Shown here: one piece after another, positions 53,186-60,930 of the stretch | Layout of the letters: the number at the start of each line of letters is the position of its first letter | Numbering within the stretch: the first letter of the stretch is position 1 | Source of the DNA: an uncultured Eubacteriales bacterium | GTDB taxonomy: Bacteria > Bacillota > Clostridia > Oscillospirales > Acutalibacteraceae | Direction of reading: 5' to 3' | Assembly (NCBI GenBank): GCA_934454655.1 | Contig: CAKSFK010000004.1 | Coordinates: 1-64,000, forward strand | Length of the DNA: 64,000 bases | Translations under genes and position numbers: made by a program | The notes under the pieces: generated by a model | Seen by the model: the letters and a program-made list of their open reading frames with translations, nothing else | What the model was told of the DNA's origin: nothing | Database searches by the model: none

Positions 53186-54184
53186 ATGAAGAATACTCTT
53201 TCAAAATTTACGGCAATGTCCGAAACCGAAAAACGTCTTTACAATTATAAGGTAAAAAATAAAATGCGCTCTGCTTTTATGACGGTGTTTCGTATGCTTA
53301 TGATCGTTTCGATTGGATACATAGTTATTTATCCGCTTCTCTATATGGTGGTAACATCGCTACGTTCCAGAGCATCTTATTCCGATCCCGGAATAGTTTG
53401 GATATTAAAAACTTATGAATGGACAAATTATTCCGACGCTTTCGGGGCAATGAAGTATCCAAAGGCACTTTTAAACACCCTTGTTATAAATATGCTTAGC
53501 GCGGGACTCGAGATTGTCAGTTGCTCGCTTGTGGCATACGGTCTATCAAGATTTAACTATAAATTTAAAAAAGTTCAAATGGTTGTTCTGCTGCTTTCAA
53601 TTGTTATTCCCACTCAAATGATTGTTATACCGCAAATGATTAATTTCTCTCAACTCGATTTTCTTGGTATTTTAAAGCTTATAGGAAATATTGCAGGAAA
53701 GGAATTAAGGATAAACATCCTTGACACACCCTTTACCTTTTACCTGCCGTCTTTATTCGGTGTGGGGCTTAAATCAGGGATAATGATATTTATTTATATT
53801 CAATTTTTCAAGGGCTTGCCCAAAGAACTCGAAGAGGCTGCCGCAATTGACGGGGCGGGAGCATTTAAGACATTTCTGAGCATTGCCGTTCCTTCGTCCG
53901 GCGTTGTATTTTTAACTGTTTCGATATTCTCGGTTGTGTGGCATTGGAACGATTATTACCTCTCGGCAATGTTTATGACTAACAGTAAATCACTCGCACT
54001 TACACTTGCAACTCTGAAGGAACAAATGCCCACATTAGGTTTTGGCTATTCAATTGTGAATGATAAGGGCGGTTCAATTTTGATGGCAGCTTGTGTATTG
54101 TTTATTCTCCCTATGTTGGTGTTTTACATATGCTTACAGGGGAAATTTGTTAAATCAATCGACCGTGTCGGAATTACGGGTTGA
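53186..54184 (+). CDS. carbohydrate ABC transporter permease (MalG-like), pair 2
   Basis: A 332-residue MalG-type permease with the first helix at about 35-55 and the EAA loop as EAAAIDGAGAFKTFLSIAVPSS near 215-236. I chose ATG 53186 with an AGGGAGA site; a GTG 30 bp upstream lies inside the previous gene and lacks a site. It is longer than MalG by an insert around 165-190 (KLIGNIAGKELRINIL). A small lipoprotein gene follows. Confidence 0.91.
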   Translation: MKNTLSKFTAMSETEKRLYNYKVKNKMRSAFMTVFRMLMIVSIGYIVIYPLLYMVVTSLRSRASYSDPGIVWILKTYEWTNYSDAFGAMKYPKALLNTLVINMLSAGLEIVSCSLVAYGLSRFNYKFKKVQMVVLLLSIVIPTQMIVIPQMINFSQLDFLGILKLIGNIAGKELRINILDTPFTFYLPSLFGVGLKSGIMIFIYIQFFKGLPKELEEAAAIDGAGAFKTFLSIAVPSSGVVFLTVSIFSVVWHWNDYYLSAMFMTNSKSLALTLATLKEQMPTLGFGYSIVNDKGGSILMAACVLFILPMLVFYICLQGKFVKSIDRVGITG

Positions 54185-54204
54185 TAATAAAGGAGTACAT
54201 TAAC

Positions 54205-54669
54205 ATGAAAAAAATAATTGTTTTAACAGCAATGGTTATCTTGGTTACATTACCATTGGTTGCTTGTGGCGATACTAATAAAACTCCGAAGAATGAGGCT
54301 TCTAAAACAACTGTTTCGGAAAATTCAGAAGCAGAAAGCACAGAGCCGATATCAGGCGAAAGCGTTTCATCCAAGGAAAAAAAGCTTGAGCTTGAAAACG
54401 ACGGAGAATATATTGTGTGCAGTCGTTCCGGTGATTCCGTAGTTATAAATAGTGTTGAAGATTTTAAAAATTATAAAGTCGGATATATTGATGAATGTGA
54501 CAGTATGAGATATGCAGAATTTTACACATTTAAAGAGACCGTTCTTTATAATGCAGCGCACGATGCACATTCAGGTCTTTTTGGTAAAACAGTAGACCTG
54601 ATAATAATTGATAAAATTAGTTATAAAGCTTTTTCTGACCTGGACATTGTATGGGATTTTTCTAATTAA
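54205..54669 (+). CDS. small lipoprotein of unknown function
   Basis: A 154-residue protein with a lipobox signal (LPLVAC, Cys near 21), a Ser/Glu/Lys-rich linker (about 25-65) and a compact C-terminal domain (about 70-154). Its KVGYIDECDSMRYAEFY and KTVDLIIIDKISY segments resemble part of a type 2 periplasmic binding protein, but it is too short for the full two-lobe fold. AAAGGAG lies 9 nt before the chosen ATG. It could be an accessory or a reduced binding protein. I do not recognise a family. Confidence 0.6.
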   Translation: MKKIIVLTAMVILVTLPLVACGDTNKTPKNEASKTTVSENSEAESTEPISGESVSSKEKKLELENDGEYIVCSRSGDSVVINSVEDFKNYKVGYIDECDSMRYAEFYTFKETVLYNAAHDAHSGLFGKTVDLIIIDKISYKAFSDLDIVWDFSN

Positions 54670-54711
54670 ATTAAGAATGATATTATTTGATAAAAAAACA
54701 AGGAGCTTTAT

Positions 54712-55015
54712 TTGAACACCGAAAAAATAGTTTTTTAATCGATCTTTTAAACGGCGAGTTGCCCGTTCATATTTATTGGGGTAAAAAAATTGACATAATA
54801 CCCGATGACTGGAGCAAGACATAGACAAAAAGCGTACTGTCCGCTTATGATTACGGGAAATTATCTTTAAACACACTGCCGCAGGAATACCCGACCTTCG
54901 GCTGCACGGCAGCACCTTTATGAACGCGGAACTGCCTATAGCCGAGGATTTGACCGACTACAGCACCGTGATTTTTGAACCAAACGCAGAACAGCATAAG
55001 GAGAATTTAAAATGA
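54712..55015 (+). pseudogene. GH36 alpha-galactosidase relic with internal deletion
   Basis: A TTG with an AAGGAG site (54712) opens a frame that shifts at a T6 run (54731-54736). It then reads GELPVHIYWGKK, an in-frame TAG (54822-54824), and SLNTLPQEYPTFG, a hallmark of the GH36 N-terminal domain. From about 54900 another frame reads STFMNAELPI and DYSTVIFE to a stop at 55013-55015, as in GH36 C-termini. The catalytic barrel of about 600 residues is gone. The relic stop overlaps the ATG of the next gene, so an alpha-galactosidase once preceded the phosphoesterase in an operon. The C-terminal assignment is less sure than the N-terminal one. Confidence 0.7.
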
Positions 55016-56196
55016 AGGATCACCGCATTTCCGATAAGCTTATAGAGCAAAGATTTGAAGAAATAAGCAAAAAAACAGATGCCCTGCCGAAAACGCAGGT
55101 CAACTACATTTTCGTAACGGACACCCATGCCGACGAATATCTTTTAAAGGATGAAAACGGCAAGCTGACGGTTTTTGAACCAGAGGATACCGTAAACGAC
55201 CGCATAAATCAAATTGCAAAGCACCTTGAAATTGCCGTTAACGTAGCAAATAAAAACGATAATATTGACTTTATCGCCCTCGGCGGCGACCTTATAAACG
55301 CCTACTGCATAAAAGGCAAGGAGCATGTTTTGAGCAATCTGCACAGGTCGGTCGCTCCGCTTAAAAACAGCTTAAAGCCGGTGCTTATTGCCTTCGGAAA
55401 TCATGACGACAACGCCTTCCAGTTTTTGAATCCGAATATTCCCGCAGCCGAAAGGAAATGGATCATAAGCGATAAGGACTGGAAGGAAAAAGTCACCGAT
55501 TTGTTCCCCGGTGCAGACGGAGAGGTTCACGATGACCACTATGAATATTCGAAATATTATTATTATGATCTTAAGGAAAAAAGAACAAGAATAATAATTC
55601 TCGACACTATGGACTGCCGCCGCCCATTTGATGAAAACGGCGTTGTAAACGGAGAAATGCGCTTGAAGCGCATATGCTATACCAATCAGCAGCTTGACTG
55701 GCTCGTAAACCGCGCAATGACCGCCCCCGCCGATTACAATTACATTTTTATCTCTCACATGGGTATCGATTCCGCCGTGAATAGCAACAGAATGCTCGGC
55801 GGCGAGACGCTCCGCGAAATTATAAAGGCATTCCAAAGCCGCTCCTACTACAGCTTTTCATACACCGATATAAACGGTGAGGAAATAACCGTAAACGCCG
55901 ACTTCCCCGAAAGCATAAGCGGGAAAATACTGTTTTATTCCTTCGGGCATCAGCATTCCGAAGCGATACTATACAGCAAGGATATTAACCTCTGGCAGGT
56001 AGCAACAGGCTGCGAGAATATGCGCGGCGGCGAGGGCGGAAGCGACACGTCCGTGAAATGGAAAATTCTCAATAACCGCCGCGAGGGCGATGAAACCGAA
56101 ACCTGCATTGATATAATCTCTGCAGGCACAGAGATTTGTCATAAATTCAATATAGGACCCGGAGACGATGCCGAAATGCCGTATAAATGTGAATAA
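55012..56196 (+). CDS. calcineurin-like metallophosphoesterase
   Basis: A 394-residue cytoplasmic protein with the full dimetal phosphoesterase motif set: TDTHAD (D-x-H), GGDLIN, GNHDD, SHMG and GHQHSE. An acidic insert (VHDDHYEYSKYYYYD) separates the third and fourth motifs. The substrate is unknown; such proteins cleave phosphomonoesters or diesters, sometimes from sugars or nucleotides. It has an AAGGAG site within the GH36 relic. Codon use and spacing suit the neighbouring glycan genes. Confidence 0.85.
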   Translation: MKDHRISDKLIEQRFEEISKKTDALPKTQVNYIFVTDTHADEYLLKDENGKLTVFEPEDTVNDRINQIAKHLEIAVNVANKNDNIDFIALGGDLINAYCIKGKEHVLSNLHRSVAPLKNSLKPVLIAFGNHDDNAFQFLNPNIPAAERKWIISDKDWKEKVTDLFPGADGEVHDDHYEYSKYYYYDLKEKRTRIIILDTMDCRRPFDENGVVNGEMRLKRICYTNQQLDWLVNRAMTAPADYNYIFISHMGIDSAVNSNRMLGGETLREIIKAFQSRSYYSFSYTDINGEEITVNADFPESISGKILFYSFGHQHSEAILYSKDINLWQVATGCENMRGGEGGSDTSVKWKILNNRREGDETETCIDIISAGTEICHKFNIGPGDDAEMPYKCE

Positions 56197-56200
56197 AAAA

Positions 56201-56221
56201 TCCCTCGGTTCTACCGAGGGA
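56201..56221 (-). terminator. hairpin with T tract on the minus strand
   Basis: A perfect 9-bp stem (56201-56209 with 56213-56221) has an A run on its left, so as a terminator it works in the minus direction, against the phosphoesterase. It may have ended a leftward transcript from the IS relic. Confidence 0.55.
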
Positions 56222-56286
56222 AGAAAAAGAGCGGAGCGACAAAAGATATGGCGAGCTTGATGCGAGCCGAAAGACTTTAAAAAAAG

Positions 56287-56349
56287 AAAAACCTCATGTA
56301 AAATAGTAGTGGTTTGGCGACCGCATTACTAAAAAGACAGGGGTTTTTT
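56287..56349 (+). terminator. intrinsic terminator at the IS relic end
   Basis: An outer stem (AAAACCTC pairing with GAGG-type GGGGTTTT plus TGT/ACA) encloses an inner stem around 56303-56330, followed by eight T residues. It is oriented to stop the metallophosphoesterase transcript. Confidence 0.65.
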
Positions 56350-56741
56350 TTAATAAAAGAAAATATTGGATTTGGCATAAAATTCAAGAATACAGGAACG
56401 AATATATTTATTCTCCTGTTCACGCTTGCTTTCTTTATGGTTTATGTATTTGTAATAGGTGCTGCGGTTAACATTTAATACCCGGCAAAGGGTAGTGATT
56501 TTATGTTCACCGGACAAAAGTTCAACAGCTTTTAGTCTTTGTTTGAGTGTGGCGTGAATATCGCAATGGCTTTTTTTAATATAAGGTTTTCTTCCTCCAA
56601 CTGAGCATTGCGTTTTTGCAATTCCTTTGTTTGGTTGTAGGTTTTGCCTGAGTGATATAGATCTACTATCGTTTGCTTGAATTCCTGCGTGTACTTTTGG
56701 TTTTTGCCTGCCTTTTTTGTTTCCTCCTTGGTTGTCTGTTT
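56287..56741 (-). mobile_element. IS3-family relic
   Basis: Reading leftward, one frame carries an OrfA-like helix-turn-helix start (QKYTQEFKQTIVDLYHSGKTY). It jumps directly to the OrfA end (QKRNAQLEEENLILKKAIAIF), so an internal deletion is present. A second frame carries the OrfB start (KQRLKAVELLSGEHKITTLCRVLNVNRSTYYKYINHK) and stops after CILEFYAKSN, so the DDE catalytic core is lost. The left end (56287-56349) has the nested stem-loop and T tract often seen at IS3-type ends. It cannot transpose by itself. Confidence 0.8.
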
Positions 56742-56781
56742 TCTTGTGCTTTTCGACTTCGGTTATGTATTTTCCGTTCAT
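56350..56781 (-). pseudogene. chimeric relic ORF: FAD oxidoreductase N-terminus joined to IS3 OrfB start
   Basis: The 143-residue open frame begins MNGKYITEVEKH, nearly the same as the first 12 residues of the FAD oxidoreductase at 24158 (MNGNYITEAEKH). Then it passes out of frame through the OrfA relic, and in frame through the OrfB start to a stop. The simplest history is IS insertion into the 5' end of a second oxidoreductase gene, followed by loss of the rest of both. The upstream DNA still has a promoter (56817-56845). Translation into a working protein is unlikely. Confidence 0.72.
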
Positions 56782-56816
56782 ATTAAACCCCTGTGAGTAA
56801 ATTGGAATTTGTATTC

Positions 56817-56845
56817 GTTATATCACGAATAATTGAAAAAGTCAA
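56817..56845 (-). promoter_or_regulatory. residual promoter with dyad over the -10 box
   Basis: On the minus strand TTGACT (56845-56840), a 17-nt spacer and TATAAC (56822-56817). A dyad TATTCG/CGAATA (56812-56817 with 56826-56831) overlaps the -10 box, as an operator would. It faces the oxidoreductase/IS relic. Confidence 0.5.
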
Positions 56846-57065
56846 TGTCACTTAAGCGGGGTGTCGCATGTTTATTAAAAAGCAACTAAAAGGCCTTTGT
56901 TTTGTTTATTACACAGCTGATTTTTAATGTTTATTTAATAAAAAACACAAGAGAAAATGAAGAAACAAATAAAAAATCGTCATAAATTATTGCTTTAAAA
57001 AAATATAACTCGATTTTATAATATAAATAATAAAGCCTTTCGACCTTTTGAACGGAGGAAAATGT

Positions 57066-59261
57066 ATGACAGAAAAGGAACTTAAGCATTTACATGAAGA
57101 TATGACTCTTGAGGAAAAACTCGGTGAATTGTGGCAGCCGATGAACCGTACATTTGATGAAAACGGCGTACTTACCGGAAATGATGTTAAAATGAACAAC
57201 AGTCGACGTGATGTTGAACTTTGCGGTTCCACTCTGAATCTTTTCGGATTTGATAAATTAAAGCAGCTTCAAGACGAGCATATAAAGCATCATCCGCACC
57301 GTATTCCGATGATGTTTATGGGAGATATTATTCACGGATTCGCAACCGTTTTTCCGCAGCCGCTGGCCGCAAGCTGCTCCTTTGATACAGAGCTTGAAGA
57401 AAAGTGTTATGCCACAATAGCAAAGGAAGCGAGTGTTGCGGGAATCAATGTAACATATTTTCCTATGATGGATCTGGTTCGTGACCCGCGTTGGGGCAGG
57501 GTTATGGAGTCCGCCGGTGAAGACCCGTATCTTGCGAGTCGCTTTTGTGCCGCTATCGTCAAGGGACTTCAAGGCGACGGAATAGATAAAAAGTACACAA
57601 TGGCTGCCTGCATCAAGCATTTTGCGGGATACGGCGGAGCAGAGGGAGGTCGCGATTATAATTCTGTCGAAATAAGCGAAAGAGGCTTAAGACAGTATTA
57701 CCTGCCGGGATATAAGGGCGGGATTGATGCCGGAGCCAAAATGGTAATGACATCATACAATACGGTCGGAGGAGTTCCGTCTACCTGTAACAGGTGGCTC
57801 CTGCGGGATGTTTTGCGCGGTGAATGGGGATTTGACGGTGTCGTTATCACCGACCTTTTTGCTATGTCGTCAATGTACAGCGGTCATCGCGTCGGCGAAA
57901 CCGAACGCGATGCCGCGGAAATGTCTGTTAAAGCCGGAATAGACATTGAAATGGGCGGAAAAATGTATAAAAATCTTATCGAATCGGTAAGGATGGGCAC
58001 AATAGATGAAAAGCTGATAGACGATGCTGTTTGGCGCTGTCTTAAGCTTAAAAATGATATGGGATTGTTTGAAAACCCGTACCGTTGCCTGAACGAGGAA
58101 GAATCAAAAAGCATTTTCAAATGTGGTGAACATCTGGCTCTCGCACTGAAAATGGCGGAAGAAAGCTGTGTTCTGCTTAAAAACAATGATAATATATTGC
58201 CGCTGAACCCCGACGGCGGGACAACAGCCTTTATAGGACCGTTTACGGAACACACCGGTATGCTTAGCACCTGGGATCTGTCATCGGGAGGAACCGAAAA
58301 GGGAAATACTCTTAGAAATGAAATAATGCGCCGTTACCCGGGCGAAAAATTTGAATTTGCAATCGGATGCACCGCGTTGGGACGTGAGCAGTCGCGCGAA
58401 GCAGGATATTTCGGAAATATAGATGAGGATAACCGTGAAAAAACTATTTCCGAGGCAGTGGAAATTGCAAGAAAAAGCGATAGAGTTATCTTGACATTGG
58501 GTGAGCTTGTCGAGCAATCGGGGGAAGCAGCCTCACGTTCGGATATCCGTATACCGGATGTTCAGCTTGAACTTTACAGAAGAGTGCGTGAGGTCAACAG
58601 CAATGTTGCTGTTATAGTTTATACCGGCAGACCGCTTGATCTGTCTGCTATCGGTGACGCCAAGGCAATTATGATTGTATGGCATTTGGGAACAACGGAA
58701 AACAGTGCAATAACAAATCTTCTGTTTGGCAAAGCGATTCCTTCTGGAAAGCTTACAATGTCATTTCCGCGATCTGTCGGGCAAATACCGGTTTATTACA
58801 ACCATTTGCCGACGGATCACCGCACGGAGCCGTATTGGTCGGAATATCGTGATAATTGTTCAAGCGAACCTTTATATCCGTTTGGATACGGATTAAGTTA
58901 TACCGAATTCGAATACGGAAGCCCCGAAATATCAAATTCGGTTATGAAAAAAGGCGAAACCGTGATTGTTTCCGCGGTTGTAACAAATAAAGGACAGTAC
59001 GACGCTTATGAAACGGTTCAGCTTTACCTGCGTGACGTAAGAGCAACCGTTTCGCGCCCGGCGGTAGAGCTTAAGGGCTTTAAGCGTGTGTTTATAAAGA
59101 GCAGTGAGCAAGAAACCGTAAGCTTTGAAATAGATGAAGAGAGCCTTAAGTATTATAACATCAATATGGATTACGTAGCCGATCCGGGTGAATTTATTGC
59201 CTATATTTCACCAAACAGCTGCATTAAAGAGAAAAACGGCGTTTCATTTTTCCTTGACTGA
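57066..59261 (+). CDS. GH3 family beta-glucosidase
   Basis: A 731-residue GH3 enzyme without signal peptide, expected to release glucose from beta-gluco-oligosaccharides in the cytoplasm. The first barrel domain has RDPRWGRVMESAGEDPYLAS and KHFAGYGGAEGGRDYN, and the nucleophile Asp in VVITDLFAM. The alpha/beta sandwich domain (about 360-600) has the WHLGTTENSAITNLLFG region. A fibronectin III-like C-terminal domain follows YPFGYGLSYTEFEYG. GH3 also includes beta-xylosidases and N-acetylglucosaminidases; neighbours favour beta-glucosidase. I chose ATG 57066, 7 nt after GGAGG, over an ATG 18 bp upstream. A TATAAT at 57017-57022 may give it its own promoter. Confidence 0.93.
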   Translation: MTEKELKHLHEDMTLEEKLGELWQPMNRTFDENGVLTGNDVKMNNSRRDVELCGSTLNLFGFDKLKQLQDEHIKHHPHRIPMMFMGDIIHGFATVFPQPLAASCSFDTELEEKCYATIAKEASVAGINVTYFPMMDLVRDPRWGRVMESAGEDPYLASRFCAAIVKGLQGDGIDKKYTMAACIKHFAGYGGAEGGRDYNSVEISERGLRQYYLPGYKGGIDAGAKMVMTSYNTVGGVPSTCNRWLLRDVLRGEWGFDGVVITDLFAMSSMYSGHRVGETERDAAEMSVKAGIDIEMGGKMYKNLIESVRMGTIDEKLIDDAVWRCLKLKNDMGLFENPYRCLNEEESKSIFKCGEHLALALKMAEESCVLLKNNDNILPLNPDGGTTAFIGPFTEHTGMLSTWDLSSGGTEKGNTLRNEIMRRYPGEKFEFAIGCTALGREQSREAGYFGNIDEDNREKTISEAVEIARKSDRVILTLGELVEQSGEAASRSDIRIPDVQLELYRRVREVNSNVAVIVYTGRPLDLSAIGDAKAIMIVWHLGTTENSAITNLLFGKAIPSGKLTMSFPRSVGQIPVYYNHLPTDHRTEPYWSEYRDNCSSEPLYPFGYGLSYTEFEYGSPEISNSVMKKGETVIVSAVVTNKGQYDAYETVQLYLRDVRATVSRPAVELKGFKRVFIKSSEQETVSFEIDEESLKYYNINMDYVADPGEFIAYISPNSCIKEKNGVSFFLD

Positions 59262-59345
59262 TAATGTCTGCAAAGGAAATAAAGTCGCTTGTCTATGTTT
59301 ACAGCTTTGTGCGGCATTGTCTTAGAAAGCAGCTCAACATAAAAC

Positions 59346-59379
59346 AAAATCAGCGCGGCAAAAACCGTGCTGATTTTTT
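59346..59379 (+). terminator. terminator after GH3 gene
   Basis: A 13-position stem (59346-59358 with 59365-59377, one wobble) runs into a T tract, about 85 bp after the GH3 stop. It closes the glycan locus. Confidence 0.85.
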
Positions 59380-59425
59380 ATAAACAGTGATTTTTATCAT
59401 ATAATGAGTCAATTTAACAGTCGCA

Positions 59426-59457
59426 GAAAAACAAAACCCCGCTTATAAAGCGGGGTT
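59426..59457 (-). terminator. tRNA-Lys terminator
   Basis: A perfect 10-bp stem (59435-59444 with 59448-59457) is followed in the minus direction by a T-rich tract, 6 nt after the CCA end of the tRNA. Confidence 0.85.
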
Positions 59458-59462
59458 CCTAC

Positions 59463-59538
59463 TGGTGATCCATCGGGGATTCGAACCCCGGACACCTTGA
59501 TTAAAAGTCAAGTGCTCTGCCAACTGAGCTAATGAATC
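59463..59538 (-). tRNA. trnK: tRNA-Lys (UUU)
   Basis: A 76-nt cloverleaf reads on the minus strand: acceptor GATTCAT pairing with ATGGATC, D-arm TAGCTCAGTTGGCAGAGCA, anticodon stem CTTGA/TCAAG with loop CTTTTAA (anticodon TTT at 59505-59503), T-arm with TTCGAAT, discriminator A and an encoded CCA. It reads lysine AAA/AAG codons. A consensus promoter lies upstream and a terminator downstream, so it is a single-gene unit. Confidence 0.96.
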
Positions 59539-59557
59539 GTTTTATGACAGCTTTAAT

Positions 59558-59586
59558 ATTATATCAGTTAGTATGCCCTTTGTCAA
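59558..59586 (-). promoter_or_regulatory. tRNA-Lys promoter
   Basis: On the minus strand a perfect TTGACA (59586-59581), a 17-nt spacer and a perfect TATAAT (59563-59558), 19 nt before the tRNA 5' end. Confidence 0.85.
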
Positions 59587-59634
59587 GAAAAAAATATTAT
59601 AATACCGCAGAACATTAAAAAATGTATTTATCAG

Positions 59635-59663
59635 TTGCGAAAAGCGCGGAAATGTGGTATTAT
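59635..59663 (+). promoter_or_regulatory. promoter of murI operon
   Basis: TTGCGA (59635-59640), a 17-nt spacer and TATTAT (59658-59663), about 30 bp before murI. Confidence 0.6.
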
Positions 59664-59692
59664 AAAATGAAAATGTTTTAAGGAGTGAGGTT

Positions 59693-60511
59693 ATGCCGGA
59701 CAGTCGTTCAATCGGCGTTTTTGACTCCGGGCTTGGCGGTCTTACCGTGGCACGCGAAATAATGAAGTGCCTGCCGCGTGAAAGTATTGTTTATTTCGGC
59801 GATACCGGCCGTGTTCCGTACGGCACCAGAAGCCGCGAAACAATAAAAAAATATGCCGCTGAGGATGAAAATTTCCTGCTGAAGCATAATGTTAAGCTTA
59901 TAGTTGCGGCGTGCGGTACGGTATCGTCCGTTGCGGGCGAAGAGGCAAAAAATCTCCCTGTGCCGTATTTTGAAATGGTCACCCACGCGGCGGAGGCGGC
60001 GGTCAGGGAAACCGCGGGCGGCAGAATAGGCGTTATCGCAACCCCCTCTACCATCGCCAGCGGAAGCCATAAACGCGCGATATTAAAGCTTATGCCGTCG
60101 GCAAAGGTTACCGCTTGCAGCTGCTCGCTGTTCGTTCCTCTGGTGGAGGAAGGGTGGTACTCTCCGGATGACGCGGTGGTTCGTGAAACCGTAGAGCGGT
60201 ATCTTGAGCCTGTGAAAAGTGCGCAGGTAGATACGCTTATTTTGGGCTGTACGCATTATCCGGTTTTGTCCGAAGCTATCTCGCGTGCTATGGGAAACGG
60301 CGTTAAACTCATAAATCCCGGTGTTGCGGTGGCGGAGGCTGTAAAGGATTATCTTGAAAAGACAGACTTGTGTACGGACGGCAAAACCGCCTCGCACAGC
60401 TTTTATGTGACCGACAAGACCGATTCGTTTAAAGCCCTTGCCTCAATGCTTTTGGGAACGGAAATTGATGAAAATAAGGTTAAACAGGTGGAACTTGCAA
60501 GCTTATGTTAA
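59693..60511 (+). CDS. murI: glutamate racemase
   Basis: MurI makes D-glutamate for peptidoglycan. The 272-residue protein has FDSGLGGLTVAREI near 7-20, GDTGRVPYGTRS, the first catalytic Cys in AACGTVSS, and the second in LGCTHYPVL. The first motif is usually ACNTA, so the Asn after the Cys is Gly here, a variation also present in other clostridial racemases as far as I recall. AAGGAG precedes the ATG. The start of the DUF1934 gene follows within 10 bp and argS after it. Confidence 0.93.
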   Translation: MPDSRSIGVFDSGLGGLTVAREIMKCLPRESIVYFGDTGRVPYGTRSRETIKKYAAEDENFLLKHNVKLIVAACGTVSSVAGEEAKNLPVPYFEMVTHAAEAAVRETAGGRIGVIATPSTIASGSHKRAILKLMPSAKVTACSCSLFVPLVEEGWYSPDDAVVRETVERYLEPVKSAQVDTLILGCTHYPVLSEAISRAMGNGVKLINPGVAVAEAVKDYLEKTDLCTDGKTASHSFYVTDKTDSFKALASMLLGTEIDENKVKQVELASLC

Positions 60512-60519
60512 AGGAAGCC

Positions 60520-60930
60520 ATGATAAAAATAAAGGGTACCCAGTGCCTAGGTGAGGAAAGCGATATTACCGAGCTTACAACATTCGGTAAATTCGGAATT
60601 AAAAACGGCAGCTATTTTATTTCGTATGACGAGAGCGAACTGTCGGGTATGAAGAATGTTAAGACGGGAATATTTGTCCGACAGGACGATACCGTTGTGA
60701 TAAAGCGAACAGGTGAGCTTGAAAGCACGCTTGAGGTTGAAAACGGAAAACGGAGTATGTGCTTTTATAATACGGACGCGGGCATACTTGAAATAGGCGT
60801 TTTCGGCGAAAAGGTTGTAAACGGCTTATCTTTAAACGGCGGAACACTTAAAATGGAATATAACATCGATTCAAATTTAAGGCTTATAAGTAAAAACACG
60901 GTGGAGATAACGGTAAGAGAGGTTAATTAA
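60520..60930 (+). CDS. DUF1934 family protein (YwiB-like)
   Basis: A 136-residue protein matching the DUF1934 family of small beta-barrel, calycin-like proteins with no firm function. It is mostly beta strands: IKGTQCLGEESDITELTTFGKF, KNGSYFISYDESELSGM, KTGIFVRQDD. I chose ATG 60520 since AAAGGA lies just before it; an in-frame ATG at 60505 inside murI has no site. It ends directly at the argS start. DUF1934 genes often sit next to argS in Firmicutes, and that context supports the call. Confidence 0.87.
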   Translation: MIKIKGTQCLGEESDITELTTFGKFGIKNGSYFISYDESELSGMKNVKTGIFVRQDDTVVIKRTGELESTLEVENGKRSMCFYNTDAGILEIGVFGEKVVNGLSLNGGTLKMEYNIDSNLRLISKNTVEITVREVN

